Part shown: piece after piece, positions 7,275 through 15,730 of the stretch
Layout of the letters: each line of letters opens with the position of its first letter
Position numbering within the stretch: position 1 is the first letter of the stretch
Source of the DNA: Paracoccus tegillarcae
GTDB lineage: Bacteria > Pseudomonadota > Alphaproteobacteria > Rhodobacterales > Rhodobacteraceae
DNA length: 64,000 nucleotides
Reading direction: 5' to 3'
Assembly: GCF_002847305.1 (NCBI RefSeq)
Contig: NZ_CP025408.1
Location: 2,129,001-2,193,000 of the forward strand
Notes under the pieces: model-generated
Database searches by the model: none
The model's input: only the letters and a program-made list of their open reading frames with translations
What the model was told of the DNA's origin: nothing
Program-made: the position numbers and the translations under genes

Positions 7275-9206
7275 ATGACCTCGAAGCCCGAAAACGACAG
7301 GCCGCTGACGCCGGTTCTTGACCGCGTCAAGCTGCCCTCGGACCTGAAATCGCTTAGCGATGCGCAACTGTGCCAACTGGCCGACGAGTTGCGCTCCGAG
7401 ACGATCAGCGCGGTCAGCGTGACGGGCGGCCATCTGGGCGCGGGTCTGGGCGTGGTCGAACTGACCGTGGCGCTGCATGCGGTATTCGACACGCCGCGCG
7501 ACAAGATCATCTGGGATGTCGGGCATCAGTGCTATCCGCACAAGATCCTGACGGGCCGCCGCGACCGCATCCGGACGCTGCGCACCGGTGGTGGTCTTTC
7601 AGGGTTCACCAAGCGCACGGAAAGCCCCTACGATCCGTTTGGCGCAGGGCATTCCTCGACCTCGATTTCCGCCGCGCTTGGCTTTGCCCTGGCGCGCGAA
7701 CTGGGCGGCGATCCGGGCGATGCGATCGCGGTGATCGGCGACGGCGCCATGAGCGCGGGCATGGCCTATGAGGCGCTGAACAACGCCGGCGATCTGGGCA
7801 AACGGCTGTTCGTGGTGCTCAACGACAACGAAATGTCCATCGCGCCGCCGGTTGGCGCGATGTCGTCCTATCTGACGCGCCTTTATACCGAGGGGCCGTT
7901 TCAGGATCTCAAGGCCGTGGCACGGGGTGCGGTCGGCTTTTTGCCGCCGCCCTTTCAGGAAGGCGCGCGCCGGGCCAAGGACCTGCTCAAGGGCATGACC
8001 ATCGGCGGCACGCTGTTCGAAAATCTGGGGTTTTCCTATATCGGTCCGGTCGATGGGCATGATCTGGAACAGTTGCTGCCGCTGCTGCGAACGGTAAAGG
8101 CGCGGGCGACCGGCCCGGTTCTGATCCACGCGGTCACGACCAAGGGCAAGGGTTACGGGCCAGCTGAGACGGCTGCTGACAAGGGCCATGCCACCGGCAA
8201 GTTCGATGTCATCACCGGCGTTCAGGCCAAGGCCAAATCGAATGCGCCCGGCTATACCTCGGTCTTTGCCGAGGCGCTGATGGATCAGGCCAGCCGCGAT
8301 GACAAGATCGTCGCCATTACCGCCGCCATGCCGGATGGGACCGGGCTCAAGAAATTCGCGGAACGCTATCCGCGCCGTTGCTTTGACGTCGGCATCGCCG
8401 AACAGCACGCCGTCACCTTTTCGGCGGGGCTGGCGGCAGGTGGGATCAAGCCTTTCTGTGCAATTTACTCGACCTTTCTGCAGCGCGGTTACGATCAGAT
8501 TGTCCATGACGTTGCCGTTCAGGGTCTGCCGGTGCGCTTTGCGATCGACCGCGCCGGGTTGGTCGGACAGGACGGACCGACCCATGCCGGCGCCTATGAC
8601 ATCGCCTTTCTGGCAAACCTTCCCGGCATGGTCGTGATGGCCGCCGCCGATGAGGCCGAACTGATCCATATGGTTGCCACGGCGGCCGCACATGACAGCG
8701 GCCCGATTGCGTTCCGTTTTCCGCGCGGCGAAGGCGCGGGCGTCGATTTGCCCGAACTCGGCGAGGTGCTGGAAATCGGCAAAGGCCGGATCGTCGCGCC
8801 GGGCCGCGGCGTCGCGATCCTGTCATTCGGGACGCGGCTGGCCGCATCGCTGGAGGCACGCGAGGTCTTGTCCGCGCGCGGCGTCACGCCGACCATCGCT
8901 GACGCGCGCTTTGCCAAGCCGCTTGATCGCGATCTGATCCTTCGCCTCGCGGCTGAACATGACGCGCTGATCACGATTGAAGAGGGCGCCGTCGGTGGCT
9001 TTGGCAGCCATGTGGCGCAATTGCTGGCCGATGAAGGGGTATTTGATCGCGGGTTGTGCTTTCGCTCGATGGTCTTGCCTGACAGCTTTGTCGACCACGA
9101 TGCGCCGGTCGCAATGTATGACACCTCGGCGTTGAACGCGCCTCATATCGTCGCAAAGGTGATGGAGGTGTTGGGAATTGTCGAGTTGCAGGGCAAGCAG
9201 GCATGA
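7275..9206 (+). CDS. dxs: 1-deoxy-D-xylulose-5-phosphate synthase
   Basis: Thiamine-diphosphate enzyme that condenses pyruvate and glyceraldehyde 3-phosphate, the entry step of the MEP isoprenoid pathway. The 643-residue protein has the normal length. It contains [32 protein letters not shown], the cofactor-binding [17 protein letters not shown], and in the second half [15 protein letters not shown] with the catalytic glutamate. I use ATG 7275, preceded by AGGAGGGG, rather than the longer open frame that begins inside ispA. It is coupled to ispA in function and to the VIT gene by a four-base overlap. Confidence 0.96.
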   Translation: MTSKPENDRPLTPVLDRVKLPSDLKSLSDAQLCQLADELRSETISAVSVTGGHLGAGLGVVELTVALHAVFDTPRDKIIWDVGHQCYPHKILTGRRDRIRTLRTGGGLSGFTKRTESPYDPFGAGHSSTSISAALGFALARELGGDPGDAIAVIGDGAMSAGMAYEALNNAGDLGKRLFVVLNDNEMSIAPPVGAMSSYLTRLYTEGPFQDLKAVARGAVGFLPPPFQEGARRAKDLLKGMTIGGTLFENLGFSYIGPVDGHDLEQLLPLLRTVKARATGPVLIHAVTTKGKGYGPAETAADKGHATGKFDVITGVQAKAKSNAPGYTSVFAEALMDQASRDDKIVAITAAMPDGTGLKKFAERYPRRCFDVGIAEQHAVTFSAGLAAGGIKPFCAIYSTFLQRGYDQIVHDVAVQGLPVRFAIDRAGLVGQDGPTHAGAYDIAFLANLPGMVVMAAADEAELIHMVATAAAHDSGPIAFRFPRGEGAGVDLPELGEVLEIGKGRIVAPGRGVAILSFGTRLAASLEAREVLSARGVTPTIADARFAKPLDRDLILRLAAEHDALITIEEGAVGGFGSHVAQLLADEGVFDRGLCFRSMVLPDSFVDHDAPVAMYDTSALNAPHIVAKVMEVLGIVELQGKQA

Positions 9207-9919
9207 GCCGCCACACCCATCCAGAGGCGCATCCCGATGACCCCCATTTTATCAGCCGCAGCGGCTGGTTGCGGGCGGCGGTGCTGGGTGCCAATGACGG
9301 GATCGTCTCGACCAGTTCTCTGATCGTGGGCGTCTCGGCGGCGGGCACCGATCAGCATGGCGTTCTGCTGGCCGGGCTGGCCGGTCTGACCGCCGGCGCG
9401 ATGTCGATGGCGGCCGGTGAATATGTCTCGGTCAGTTCGCAATCCGATACCGAGCGCGCCGACATCCGTCGCGAGGCGGCTGCGCTGCGCAATAACCCGC
9501 ATATCGAGTTGCAAGAGCTGGCATCCATCTATGAAGGCCGGGGTCTTGCACCCGAAACCGCGCTGCTGGTCGCGCGGGAACTGACTGATCACGACGCATT
9601 GGGCGCGCATATTCGTGACGAGTTGGGTCTGAGCGAGGTGCATGTGACAAACCCGCTGCAGGCGGCCTTTGCCTCGGCTGCAACCTTCAGTGTGGCCGGC
9701 GCATTGCCGCTGCTGCCTGCGCTGGTTGCGCCATCTGACCAGATTGTGCCCGTTGTCCTGATCGCCACTTTGGTTGCCCTGACTGTGCTGGGTGCGACCG
9801 GCGCGGCGGCAGGTGGGGCACCGATCGGCCGGGCGGTGCTGCGCGTCGTCACCTGGGGCGCGTTTGCGATGGCGGTCACCGCCGTGATTGGTCGCCTCTT
9901 TGGTGTGATGATCGGATAG
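9203..9919 (+). CDS. VIT1/CCC1-family iron/manganese transporter
   Basis: A 238-residue membrane protein. Its N-terminal part, [23 protein letters not shown], is the hallmark first helix of the VIT/CCC1 family, followed by [22 protein letters not shown] soluble, charged middle section (residues about 80-150) would bind metal in known members, and the C-terminal half gives three more helices. Members export or sequester Fe2+ or Mn2+. The ATG overlaps the dxs stop by four bases, so it is the last gene of the isoprenoid run. This is unusual company and may simply reflect shared expression. Confidence 0.9.
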   Translation: MSRHTHPEAHPDDPHFISRSGWLRAAVLGANDGIVSTSSLIVGVSAAGTDQHGVLLAGLAGLTAGAMSMAAGEYVSVSSQSDTERADIRREAAALRNNPHIELQELASIYEGRGLAPETALLVARELTDHDALGAHIRDELGLSEVHVTNPLQAAFASAATFSVAGALPLLPALVAPSDQIVPVVLIATLVALTVLGATGAAAGGAPIGRAVLRVVTWGAFAMAVTAVIGRLFGVMIG

Positions 9920-9984
9920 TTTTCTGAGCTTGTGGCGCTGCGCAGGGTGAGACGGGTGTCGTCTTGCGACCGGCGGCTCGGAGG

Positions 9985-10701
9985 CTATTGGTAGCCCCGC
10001 ACCAAGGCCTCGGCGATCAGGGACCATCCATCGACCACGACAAAGAACGCCAGCTTGAAAGGCAGCGCAACCATCGCTGGCGGCACCATCATCATGCCCA
10101 TCGACATCAGGACGGCCGATACCACCAGGTCGATGATCAGGAAGGGCAGGGCAACGAGAAAGCCGATCTCGAACGCCCGGGTGATTTCCGACAGCATGAA
10201 AGACGGCACCAGCACGGACAGACGGTCGGGTTGTCCCGACCCGGCCGGGGCAATGTCGGCCATCGCGGCCAATGTGTCTGGATTGGTGCGCATCTGCATG
10301 AAGGCACTGAACGGCTGGATGCCGCGAGAAAAAGCCTCTTCCAGCGTGATCTGACCGTCGCTCAGGGGACGGCCAGCGACCTGCCATGCCTCGGTCAGGA
10401 CCGGGTCCATGATGAACCAGGTAAGAAAGATCGCCAGGCTGACGATCAGCATGTTCGGCGGCGATTGCTGCAAACCGATGGATTGCCGCAAAATCGACAG
10501 AACCGTCACAACGAATGGAAAGCAGGTGACCATGATGGCGATGCCCGGGGCCAGGGACAGGGTCGTCAGCGCCAGCACAAGCAGCACGGCATTCTGCCCC
10601 AGCCCGCCGCCGAGATCGCCCAGACCGGGTGCCTGCTGGGCGACCGAAGGGGTCGCCAGCAACGACAGGAAAAGCAGGATGTAGGGGAAAAAGCGCGTCA
10701 C
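9985..10701 (-). CDS. fliP: Flagellar export apparatus protein FliP
   Basis: Inner-membrane component of the flagellar type III export gate. The 238-residue protein begins with a cleavable-looking signal (RFFPYILLFLSLL, then PSVAQQ), then LTTLSLAPGIAIMVTCFPF, LRQSIGLQQSPPNMLI and a C-terminal helix pair with VLMSMGMMMVPPAMVALPFK, all typical of FliP. I chose GTG 10701, which overlaps the fliN stop as GTGA. The frame runs further upstream to 10734, but that would intrude into fliN. It is the last gene of the minus-strand flagellar operon fliF-fliH-fliN-fliP. Confidence 0.93.
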   Translation of the reverse strand: MTRFFPYILLFLSLLATPSVAQQAPGLGDLGGGLGQNAVLLVLALTTLSLAPGIAIMVTCFPFVVTVLSILRQSIGLQQSPPNMLIVSLAIFLTWFIMDPVLTEAWQVAGRPLSDGQITLEEAFSRGIQPFSAFMQMRTNPDTLAAMADIAPAGSGQPDRLSVLVPSFMLSEITRAFEIGFLVALPFLIIDLVVSAVLMSMGMMMVPPAMVALPFKLAFFVVVDGWSLIAEALVRGYQ

Positions 10702-10955
10702 GGTGCCTCTGCCGAACCGATGATGCGAACGCAAAGCCGCTGATCGGGGCCGCCGTCGCCCGTCAATTCGCCCCGCGCGACAACCTTGTCGCCGACGCAG
10801 ATTTCGACGCCGTCTGCGATTGGCTGGTCCAGCGTCAGCACGTCGCTGCCACGCAGCGCAGACAGTTGCGCCACGGTCAACCGGGTCCGGCCGATACGGA
10901 TCGTCACCTCGACCTGGATGTCGTTCGTATCGATCAACTGTGAAAGGTCATCCAT
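10698..10955 (-). CDS. fliN: Flagellar motor switch protein FliN
   Basis: An 85-residue SpoA-domain protein containing VEVTIRIGRTRLTVAQLSAL and a later GDKVVARGEL, the pattern of the FliN core that forms the bottom of the C-ring and contacts FliH and CheY-type signals. It lacks the extended N-terminal region of some FliN/FliY proteins. ATG 10955 shares a base with the fliH stop (TGATG); a TTG one codon upstream is less likely. The stop overlaps the fliP GTG. Confidence 0.88.
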   Translation of the reverse strand: MDDLSQLIDTNDIQVEVTIRIGRTRLTVAQLSALRGSDVLTLDQPIADGVEICVGDKVVARGELTGDGGPDQRLCVRIIGSAEAP

Positions 10956-11515
10956 CAACGATAGCTCTCCTGAAGTTCGGCAATGAGGTCACGGAAATGC
11001 TGTACGATTCCGTCATTCGCAAAGGCGCTGTGACCGTCTTCCATGACGATGACCGCCTGTTGTGCCTCTGGTAGGACACGAATATCGGCGTCAGAAATAC
11101 CCGCAGCCTCGGTGCAGCGGAGGATCATCGGCTCGGTTTCAGCCGGACAGGTGATGTGCCAACTCGGCGCGGTGAAATCGCCTGCCAGGCGCAGCAATTC
11201 GTGCTGCAAGGCCGTCTGAAGACCTGCGGACTGCCCATTTTCGGCCAGGCATTCCACGATTTCGTTCAGAACGGGCGCAAGGTCCGATACGGTCTGCAAA
11301 CTGGACTTGGATAGCAGTGAGGCTTGCGCCTGCAGGCTGTTTTGCAATTCGGTCAGTGCTGCGGTCAGGGAACTGATCTGATCCGCTGCACGCAAGGCGC
11401 GACCCTCGGCCAGACCCTTGCGATATGCATCGTCAACGTGGTCAGGGTGGACCATCTGCGCGGCTGCTTGAAAGGCATCGGAAAAAGATTCCAGTCTGAA
11501 GGTGGCCTGGTTCAC
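10955..11515 (-). CDS. fliH: FliH-like flagellar export regulator
   Basis: A 186-residue soluble, largely helical protein, positioned between fliF and fliN, where FliH is expected. It has AYRKGLAEGRALRA near residue 35, matching the Y-x-x-G-x-x-x-G repeat of FliH/YscL proteins, and a C-terminal domain with a conserved-looking hydrophobic pattern. FliH binds the export ATPase FliI and holds it at the C-ring. Sequence similarity is weak by eye, so context carries much of the call. It starts with GTG 11515 in a GTGA overlap with fliF. Confidence 0.75.
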   Translation of the reverse strand: MNQATFRLESFSDAFQAAAQMVHPDHVDDAYRKGLAEGRALRAADQISSLTAALTELQNSLQAQASLLSKSSLQTVSDLAPVLNEIVECLAENGQSAGLQTALQHELLRLAGDFTAPSWHITCPAETEPMILRCTEAAGISDADIRVLPEAQQAVIVMEDGHSAFANDGIVQHFRDLIAELQESYR

Positions 11516-13158
11516 TGCGCCTTCTCCTTTTCATCAATCCAGCCAGAAAGGATCTTCATGCTCTCCTGCTGTCGATCCTTCATCATGCCCCGCAGCCGCG
11601 CGACCGGATCAGCCGGTGGCAGCGACAATTGCGCCTTGCCGGGTACCTGCGACCCGATAAGCGTGGCGTCATAGCCGGCCGCCGAATTCGGCGGCTCGAT
11701 CACCGCATTATCGCTTGCGCCGCGCTGCTCGAGGGCCGTTCCCGCCGGCGCGCTATTGTCCAGCAGTGCCGTGTCCTCACGTTCGTTCTGGCGATTGCGC
11801 AGTATCGGACGCAGGATCAGCGCGGCAATGGCCACCGCGAACAGACCGATCAGCGCAAGTTTGATCAGCGCGTTCAACTCGATCCGTTCCAGCCATCCGC
11901 CTCGTTCTGCCAATGTCCCATCCGTGCCCAATTGCGCGAAGGGCAGCGACTTGACGGTGAGCTGATCGCCGCGCGCAGGATCGAAACCCACGGCGGAGGC
12001 GACCAGTTCGCGCAAGACTTCGAGTTCCGGTGCCGTACGGGGGATCAGTTCCGCTTCCCCGCTCGTGTTCTCGCTGACGACACCGTTGACCAGTACCGCC
12101 ACAGACAACCGCTTGACCGCCCCAGGTTGCCGGGACACCTCGCGAACCGATTTGCTGACTTCGTAGTTTGACTGTTGCCGGTTTTCCGAGCGTGAAGACT
12201 GACTTTGATCACCCGACGCGTTGTTTCCATCCGGCAGATTAGAGGCCGCCGTTACCGTCTCGGCGCCGCCCGCCGTGCTTTGGTCTGACGTTTCCTCCAC
12301 CAGTTGCGAAATCATCGCGCGTTCTTGTGGATCGAAGCGCTGTTCGGTCAGCAATTCGGTTTCTGTCACCAGATCCAGATTCAATTCGACGATCGCATTT
12401 CCCGGGCCGACATGTGGCTCCAGGATCCGTTCGACATTGCGCTTCATCTCTGTTGCGCGTTCCAGACCGCTTGCGTCCTCTTCTGCGGCGACGACGCCGC
12501 GTTCTGTGTCGATGACCGTGACAGAATCGTGCGCCAGGCCGGGAACCGCCGAGGACAGCATGTATTTCAGCGACTGCGCCTGAGCACGGCTGATCGACCC
12601 GTTGGTGGTGGTCAGCGTTACCGACGCCGTCGCCGGCTGGTCGCGACGCAGGCCTCTGTTCTGGCTGACAGCCAGGTGAACCCTTGCCGATTTGACGTTC
12701 GGCAGCGCCAGGATGGTTCGCGCCAGTTCACCCTCTTTTGCGCGCCAATAGGCCGCGTCGAACATTTGCGAGGTCGTGCCAAAGCCCGACATGCCATCCA
12801 GCAGCTCGTATCCGGCAGCGCCGGTCGCAGGCAGCCCCTCACCCGCCAGTTCCATTCGCAGCCTGTCGCGCTGCGAGGCATCGACATAGATAGAGCCGCC
12901 GCGAACCTCATGGGCGACGCCTGCACGTTCGATGCCCGCGATCACCTCACCTGCCGTGCTTGGATCCAGCCCCGAATACAGCATGGCCATGCTTGGTCGA
13001 CTGACCATCCAAGAGAAGGCCGACACCGCCAGAAACGCCGCGAGAAAGGCCCCCACGAGGATTGATTTCTGTCTTGAGCTTCGCTCATTCCAATAGTCCT
13101 GCAGTTTTTGCAAAACCGACCCTTTCGAATCAGAAAACTTTATCTTGGAGCCAGTCAT
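11512..13158 (-). CDS. fliF: Flagellar MS-ring protein FliF
   Basis: Forms the membrane ring on which the flagellar basal body assembles. The 548-residue protein has an N-terminal transmembrane helix (ILVGAFLAAFLAVSAFSWMV), then the ring-building motif region LYSGLDPSTAGEVIAGIERAGV, ALPNVKSARVHLAV, and SSAVPGLAHDSVTVID. A low-complexity Ser/Gln/Asn-rich linker follows, then a second transmembrane helix (ALIKLALIGLFAVAIAALIL). The C-terminal tail RLRGMMKDRQQESMKIL is the FliG-binding segment. It is the first gene of the minus-strand operon, starting 70 bases from fliL on the other strand. Confidence 0.94.
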   Translation of the reverse strand: MTGSKIKFSDSKGSVLQKLQDYWNERSSRQKSILVGAFLAAFLAVSAFSWMVSRPSMAMLYSGLDPSTAGEVIAGIERAGVAHEVRGGSIYVDASQRDRLRMELAGEGLPATGAAGYELLDGMSGFGTTSQMFDAAYWRAKEGELARTILALPNVKSARVHLAVSQNRGLRRDQPATASVTLTTTNGSISRAQAQSLKYMLSSAVPGLAHDSVTVIDTERGVVAAEEDASGLERATEMKRNVERILEPHVGPGNAIVELNLDLVTETELLTEQRFDPQERAMISQLVEETSDQSTAGGAETVTAASNLPDGNNASGDQSQSSRSENRQQSNYEVSKSVREVSRQPGAVKRLSVAVLVNGVVSENTSGEAELIPRTAPELEVLRELVASAVGFDPARGDQLTVKSLPFAQLGTDGTLAERGGWLERIELNALIKLALIGLFAVAIAALILRPILRNRQNEREDTALLDNSAPAGTALEQRGASDNAVIEPPNSAAGYDATLIGSQVPGKAQLSLPPADPVARLRGMMKDRQQESMKILSGWIDEKEKAQ

Positions 13159-13171
13159 GGCATTGACGCCG

Positions 13172-13186
13172 TTAATATTCGGTTAG
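13172..13186. promoter_or_regulatory. CtrA-like box between divergent flagellar operons
   Basis: TTAA-N7-TTAG lies in the 70-base gap between the fliF start (13158, minus) and the fliL start (13229, plus). The alphaproteobacterial master regulator CtrA binds TTAA-N7-TTAA, so seven of eight bases match and the spacing is exact. Fla2-type flagellar genes in Rhodobacter sphaeroides are known to be under the CckA-ChpT-CtrA pathway. One box could serve both operons. Confidence 0.55.
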
Positions 13187-13228
13187 TGCCGCAGTGATAT
13201 TCGATTGGTAATCAGTCGGAGAATCGCA

Positions 13229-13705
13229 ATGGCAGCCGAGACGGCGACCAATATCGAAGAAGAGGCCCGATCCAGGCCGCTATTGTTGCCCCTGATCGCG
13301 GCGGCGACCCTTGGAATTCTGGGTTTTGGGGCGACATTCACAGGTCTGCTGACGCCGCTCGACTGGCTGCAAGGATCGCCCTCGCACAGGCCCTTGCCGG
13401 TGGATGAAACGATCACGTTTGTGGCCTTGCCGCCGATCGAGATCAGCCTGGCAGGGGGGCGGCATCGCAGCCTGGCACTGTCGGCGACGATCGAAACCAG
13501 CAAGCAGGCCGAGGAACAGATCAAGACGCTCATGCCCAGAATTACCGACAGTTTTAATGGTTTTCTGGCGGGCGTCGATCCTTACGCCTTCGACAAGAGA
13601 GGCGTCCTTGAAATCATCAAATACGAACTGACGGTGCGGGCAAAAGAGGCTTTGCCCGACCTGCCCGTGAATGACCTGCTGATTACGGAGTTCAGACTCA
13701 AATGA
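13229..13705 (+). CDS. fliL: Flagellar basal-body protein FliL
   Basis: A 158-residue single-pass protein that surrounds the stator and supports torque. It has a cytoplasmic N-terminus, one transmembrane helix near residues 20-40 (LLPLIAAATLGILGFGATF) and a periplasmic domain ending with the family-like RAKEALPDLPVNDLLITEF. ATG 13229 is preferred because CGGAGA lies just upstream; the frame begins at a TTG at 13205 without such a site. It is the first gene of the plus-strand flagellar operon. Confidence 0.85.
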   Translation: MAAETATNIEEEARSRPLLLPLIAAATLGILGFGATFTGLLTPLDWLQGSPSHRPLPVDETITFVALPPIEISLAGGRHRSLALSATIETSKQAEEQIKTLMPRITDSFNGFLAGVDPYAFDKRGVLEIIKYELTVRAKEALPDLPVNDLLITEFRLK

Positions 13706-14052
13706 CGATTGAAATGATTATTCAGGGCGGGATCATCGTCGGCTCGGTTACCTTGATGGTATTCTGCGTTGTACTGGCGCGTCGGTTGCGTCGCCTGAAC
13801 GATCTCGAGGACGGTCTGGGCGGCGCCATCGCTGTCATGGCTGCCGAGATCGACAGGTTGGAAAAGTCGATCCACTCTGCCCGGCGTGAGGCGACGACTG
13901 CCAGCGAGGCGCTTGCCAATCAACTGCAGCAGGCAAAGGCGGAAAGAGACCGCTGGAGCCTGCATCTCAAGATGCGGGACGTGGTGCCGCAAAGCCCCGA
14001 GGGCGCCACCACTGTCCGACTGCGCAAGCGTCGGGAGCCTGTCGATGCGTAA
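13702..14052 (+). CDS. Unnamed coiled-coil membrane protein of the flagellar operon
   Basis: A 116-residue protein with no family I recognise. It has one N-terminal transmembrane helix (IIQGGIIVGSVTLMVFCVVL), a basic stop-transfer stretch (ARRLRRL), and then about 50 residues with heptad-like spacing and mixed charges (IDRLEKSIHSARREAT and on) that should form a coiled coil. The tail is short, basic and probably disordered. It overlaps fliL by four bases and the motE-like gene by eight, so it is translated with them. Its position between FliL and a MotE-like protein suggests a role near the stator or export gate. Confidence 0.75.
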   Translation: MTIEMIIQGGIIVGSVTLMVFCVVLARRLRRLNDLEDGLGGAIAVMAAEIDRLEKSIHSARREATTASEALANQLQQAKAERDRWSLHLKMRDVVPQSPEGATTVRLRKRREPVDA

Positions 14053-14587
14053 GCGCGTTTTGACGTTCCTGGGACTGGTGTTCTCGGTGCCAGCCGGCGC
14101 TGTGATCGTGCAGCATCATGACGCCGTTTTCGGTTCCCTTGCATTCGCGGAACCGCCCGGTCTGATGGAGGGCTGCGGCGATGTACCAGAGGCCGTTGCT
14201 CTGGCCACCGAACTGCGTGATCGCGGTTTGCGCGTCGAGCGATATCTGGAAACGCTGGCTGATCGGGAGCGTGAGTTGCAAGTGGCAGAGGCCAGCCTGC
14301 GGGCGCGGCTGACCGAATTGAAGGCGGCCAAGGCCAGCGTTCGCTCGGGGTCTACGCACAGCCAGACCCGGCTGCAAAGCGATATCGACCGGCTGGTCGC
14401 AGTTTATGATCAGATGAAACCCGTAGATGCGGCGGCCGTGCTGACCAGTCTGCCGGCAGACTTCGCGGCCGAGATCCTGATGCGGGTCGACCCCGGAGCA
14501 GGTGCAAAAATTATCGCCGCCGTCGAGCCGAAACAGGCCGCGTTGCTGACCACCCACATGGGTGCCCGCAGCATCAACCGCAAATAG
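14045..14587 (+). CDS. MotE-like flagellar protein with MgtE-N-type domain
   Basis: A 180-residue protein with an N-terminal hydrophobic signal or anchor (residues 4-22), a central coiled coil (LADRERELQVAEASLRARL) and a C-terminal domain, YDQMKPVDAAAVLTSLPADFAAEILMR, that matches the MgtE N-terminal repeat found in MotE. MotE of Sinorhizobium acts as a periplasmic chaperone for the motility protein MotC. Whether the same job is done here is an inference, since no motC is seen. The start ATG 14045 overlaps the preceding gene by eight bases, and motA follows after ten. Confidence 0.78.
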   Translation: MRKRVLTFLGLVFSVPAGAVIVQHHDAVFGSLAFAEPPGLMEGCGDVPEAVALATELRDRGLRVERYLETLADRERELQVAEASLRARLTELKAAKASVRSGSTHSQTRLQSDIDRLVAVYDQMKPVDAAAVLTSLPADFAAEILMRVDPGAGAKIIAAVEPKQAALLTTHMGARSINRK

Positions 14588-14597
14588 GAGAAACAGC

Positions 14598-15464
14598 ATG
14601 TTCGGCTTTGTCGGAATCATGATGACGATGCTGATGGTGTTCGGCGGCTTTGTGTTGGCCGGCGGTCATATGGCGGTCATCATGCATTCGCTTCCTTTCG
14701 AAATGATGATGATCGGCGGGGCCGCGATCGGATCATATCTGTTGTCCAATGACAGCACCGTTCTAAAGGCGACGCTCGGCGGGGTGGTGCGATCCTTCAA
14801 GGGGCCGCGCTGGAACGAAAGTGATCACCAGGATGTCCTGTGCCTCCTGTATCACCTGCTGCGGGTGGCGCGGGAAAATCCGGTGGCACTCGAAGAGCAT
14901 ATCGAAAAGCCGCATGACTCCCCGATATTTGCGGCATACCCGCGGCTGCTGACGGACGAGAACCTTGTGTCTTTGATCGCGGACACGATGCGTTCGGCAA
15001 GCCTGAACTACGACGATCCCTACCAGGTCGAGGAAATGTTGTCGCGCCGGATCGCCACGCTCAGCGAAGAGGCACTGGAGGTGCCCCATGCGCTGCAAAC
15101 AATGGCCGATGCGTTACCCGCTTTGGGTATCGTTGCCGCCGTGCTGGGGGTGATCAAGACGATGAGCTCAATCGACCAGCCCCCTGCAGTACTGGGCAAG
15201 ATGATCGGTGGCGCCTTGGTCGGGACGTTTCTTGGTGTGTTTCTGGCTTACGGTTTTGTTGCGCCATTGTCGCACAGGCTAGAGGCTGTGACGCGTAAGG
15301 ACCTCGCGTTTTACGATGTCGTCAAGTCGGTTCTGGTCGCCGGACTGCACCAGCATGCGACCAATTTGTGTGTCGAGGTTGGCCGCCAGGCTGTGCCCGA
15401 GCATGTCAGACCCGACTACGACACGCTCGAGGCGGCGCTGCGCGAATTGCGAAAGGCGGCCTGA
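14598..15464 (+). CDS. motA: Flagellar motor stator protein MotA
   Basis: Proton-conducting stator subunit that works with MotB. The 288-residue protein begins with a helix pair and the MotA-like GGHMAVIMHSLPFEMMMIGGAAIG. It has a large cytoplasmic loop with charged residues for FliG contact, and the final helices ADALPALGIVAAVLGVIKTM and GGALVGTFLGVFLAYGFVAPL, which carry the conserved proline and glycine residues of the family. ATG 14598 follows AGGAG. No motB gene lies in this window, so the partner must be encoded elsewhere. Confidence 0.93.
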   Translation: MFGFVGIMMTMLMVFGGFVLAGGHMAVIMHSLPFEMMMIGGAAIGSYLLSNDSTVLKATLGGVVRSFKGPRWNESDHQDVLCLLYHLLRVARENPVALEEHIEKPHDSPIFAAYPRLLTDENLVSLIADTMRSASLNYDDPYQVEEMLSRRIATLSEEALEVPHALQTMADALPALGIVAAVLGVIKTMSSIDQPPAVLGKMIGGALVGTFLGVFLAYGFVAPLSHRLEAVTRKDLAFYDVVKSVLVAGLHQHATNLCVEVGRQAVPEHVRPDYDTLEAALRELRKAA

Positions 15465-15730
15465 TGCTTCTTTCAGCCCTTCTGCTGTCCTGGCCGCTGC
15501 AGCAAGCGTCCATGCCCGAACTGGCGCAGTTTCAACGCCAGGCCGAAGAGACGCTGCTGGCAGGCGAGACGCTGGCTCCGGATTATCGGCTGCAATTGCT
15601 GGGGATGCCGCCGGCGGAGCGGATCGAGGCACTGATCTTTCTGCGCCGCATCGGGCTGCTGACGGGCAAAAGCTGGCGCGTAGGCGACATGTTGCAATCT
15701 GCGAGTGATGACGAGGACGATAGACCATGA
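15464..15730 (+). CDS. Unnamed 88-residue protein between motA and flhA
   Basis: A short protein I do not recognise. It starts with a hydrophobic stretch (MLLSALLLSWPL) that could be a signal peptide. A helical, acidic section follows, with LGMPPAERIEALIFLRRIGLLTG and a very acidic end (SDDEDDRP). It is translated from an ATG sharing a base with the motA stop (TGATG) and overlaps flhA by four bases, so it is fixed inside the operon and very likely real. Start choice rests on this coupling; the same frame is open 96 bases further upstream inside motA. A periplasmic or membrane-associated flagellar role is plausible but unproven. Confidence 0.7.
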   Translation: MLLSALLLSWPLQQASMPELAQFQRQAEETLLAGETLAPDYRLQLLGMPPAERIEALIFLRRIGLLTGKSWRVGDMLQSASDDEDDRP

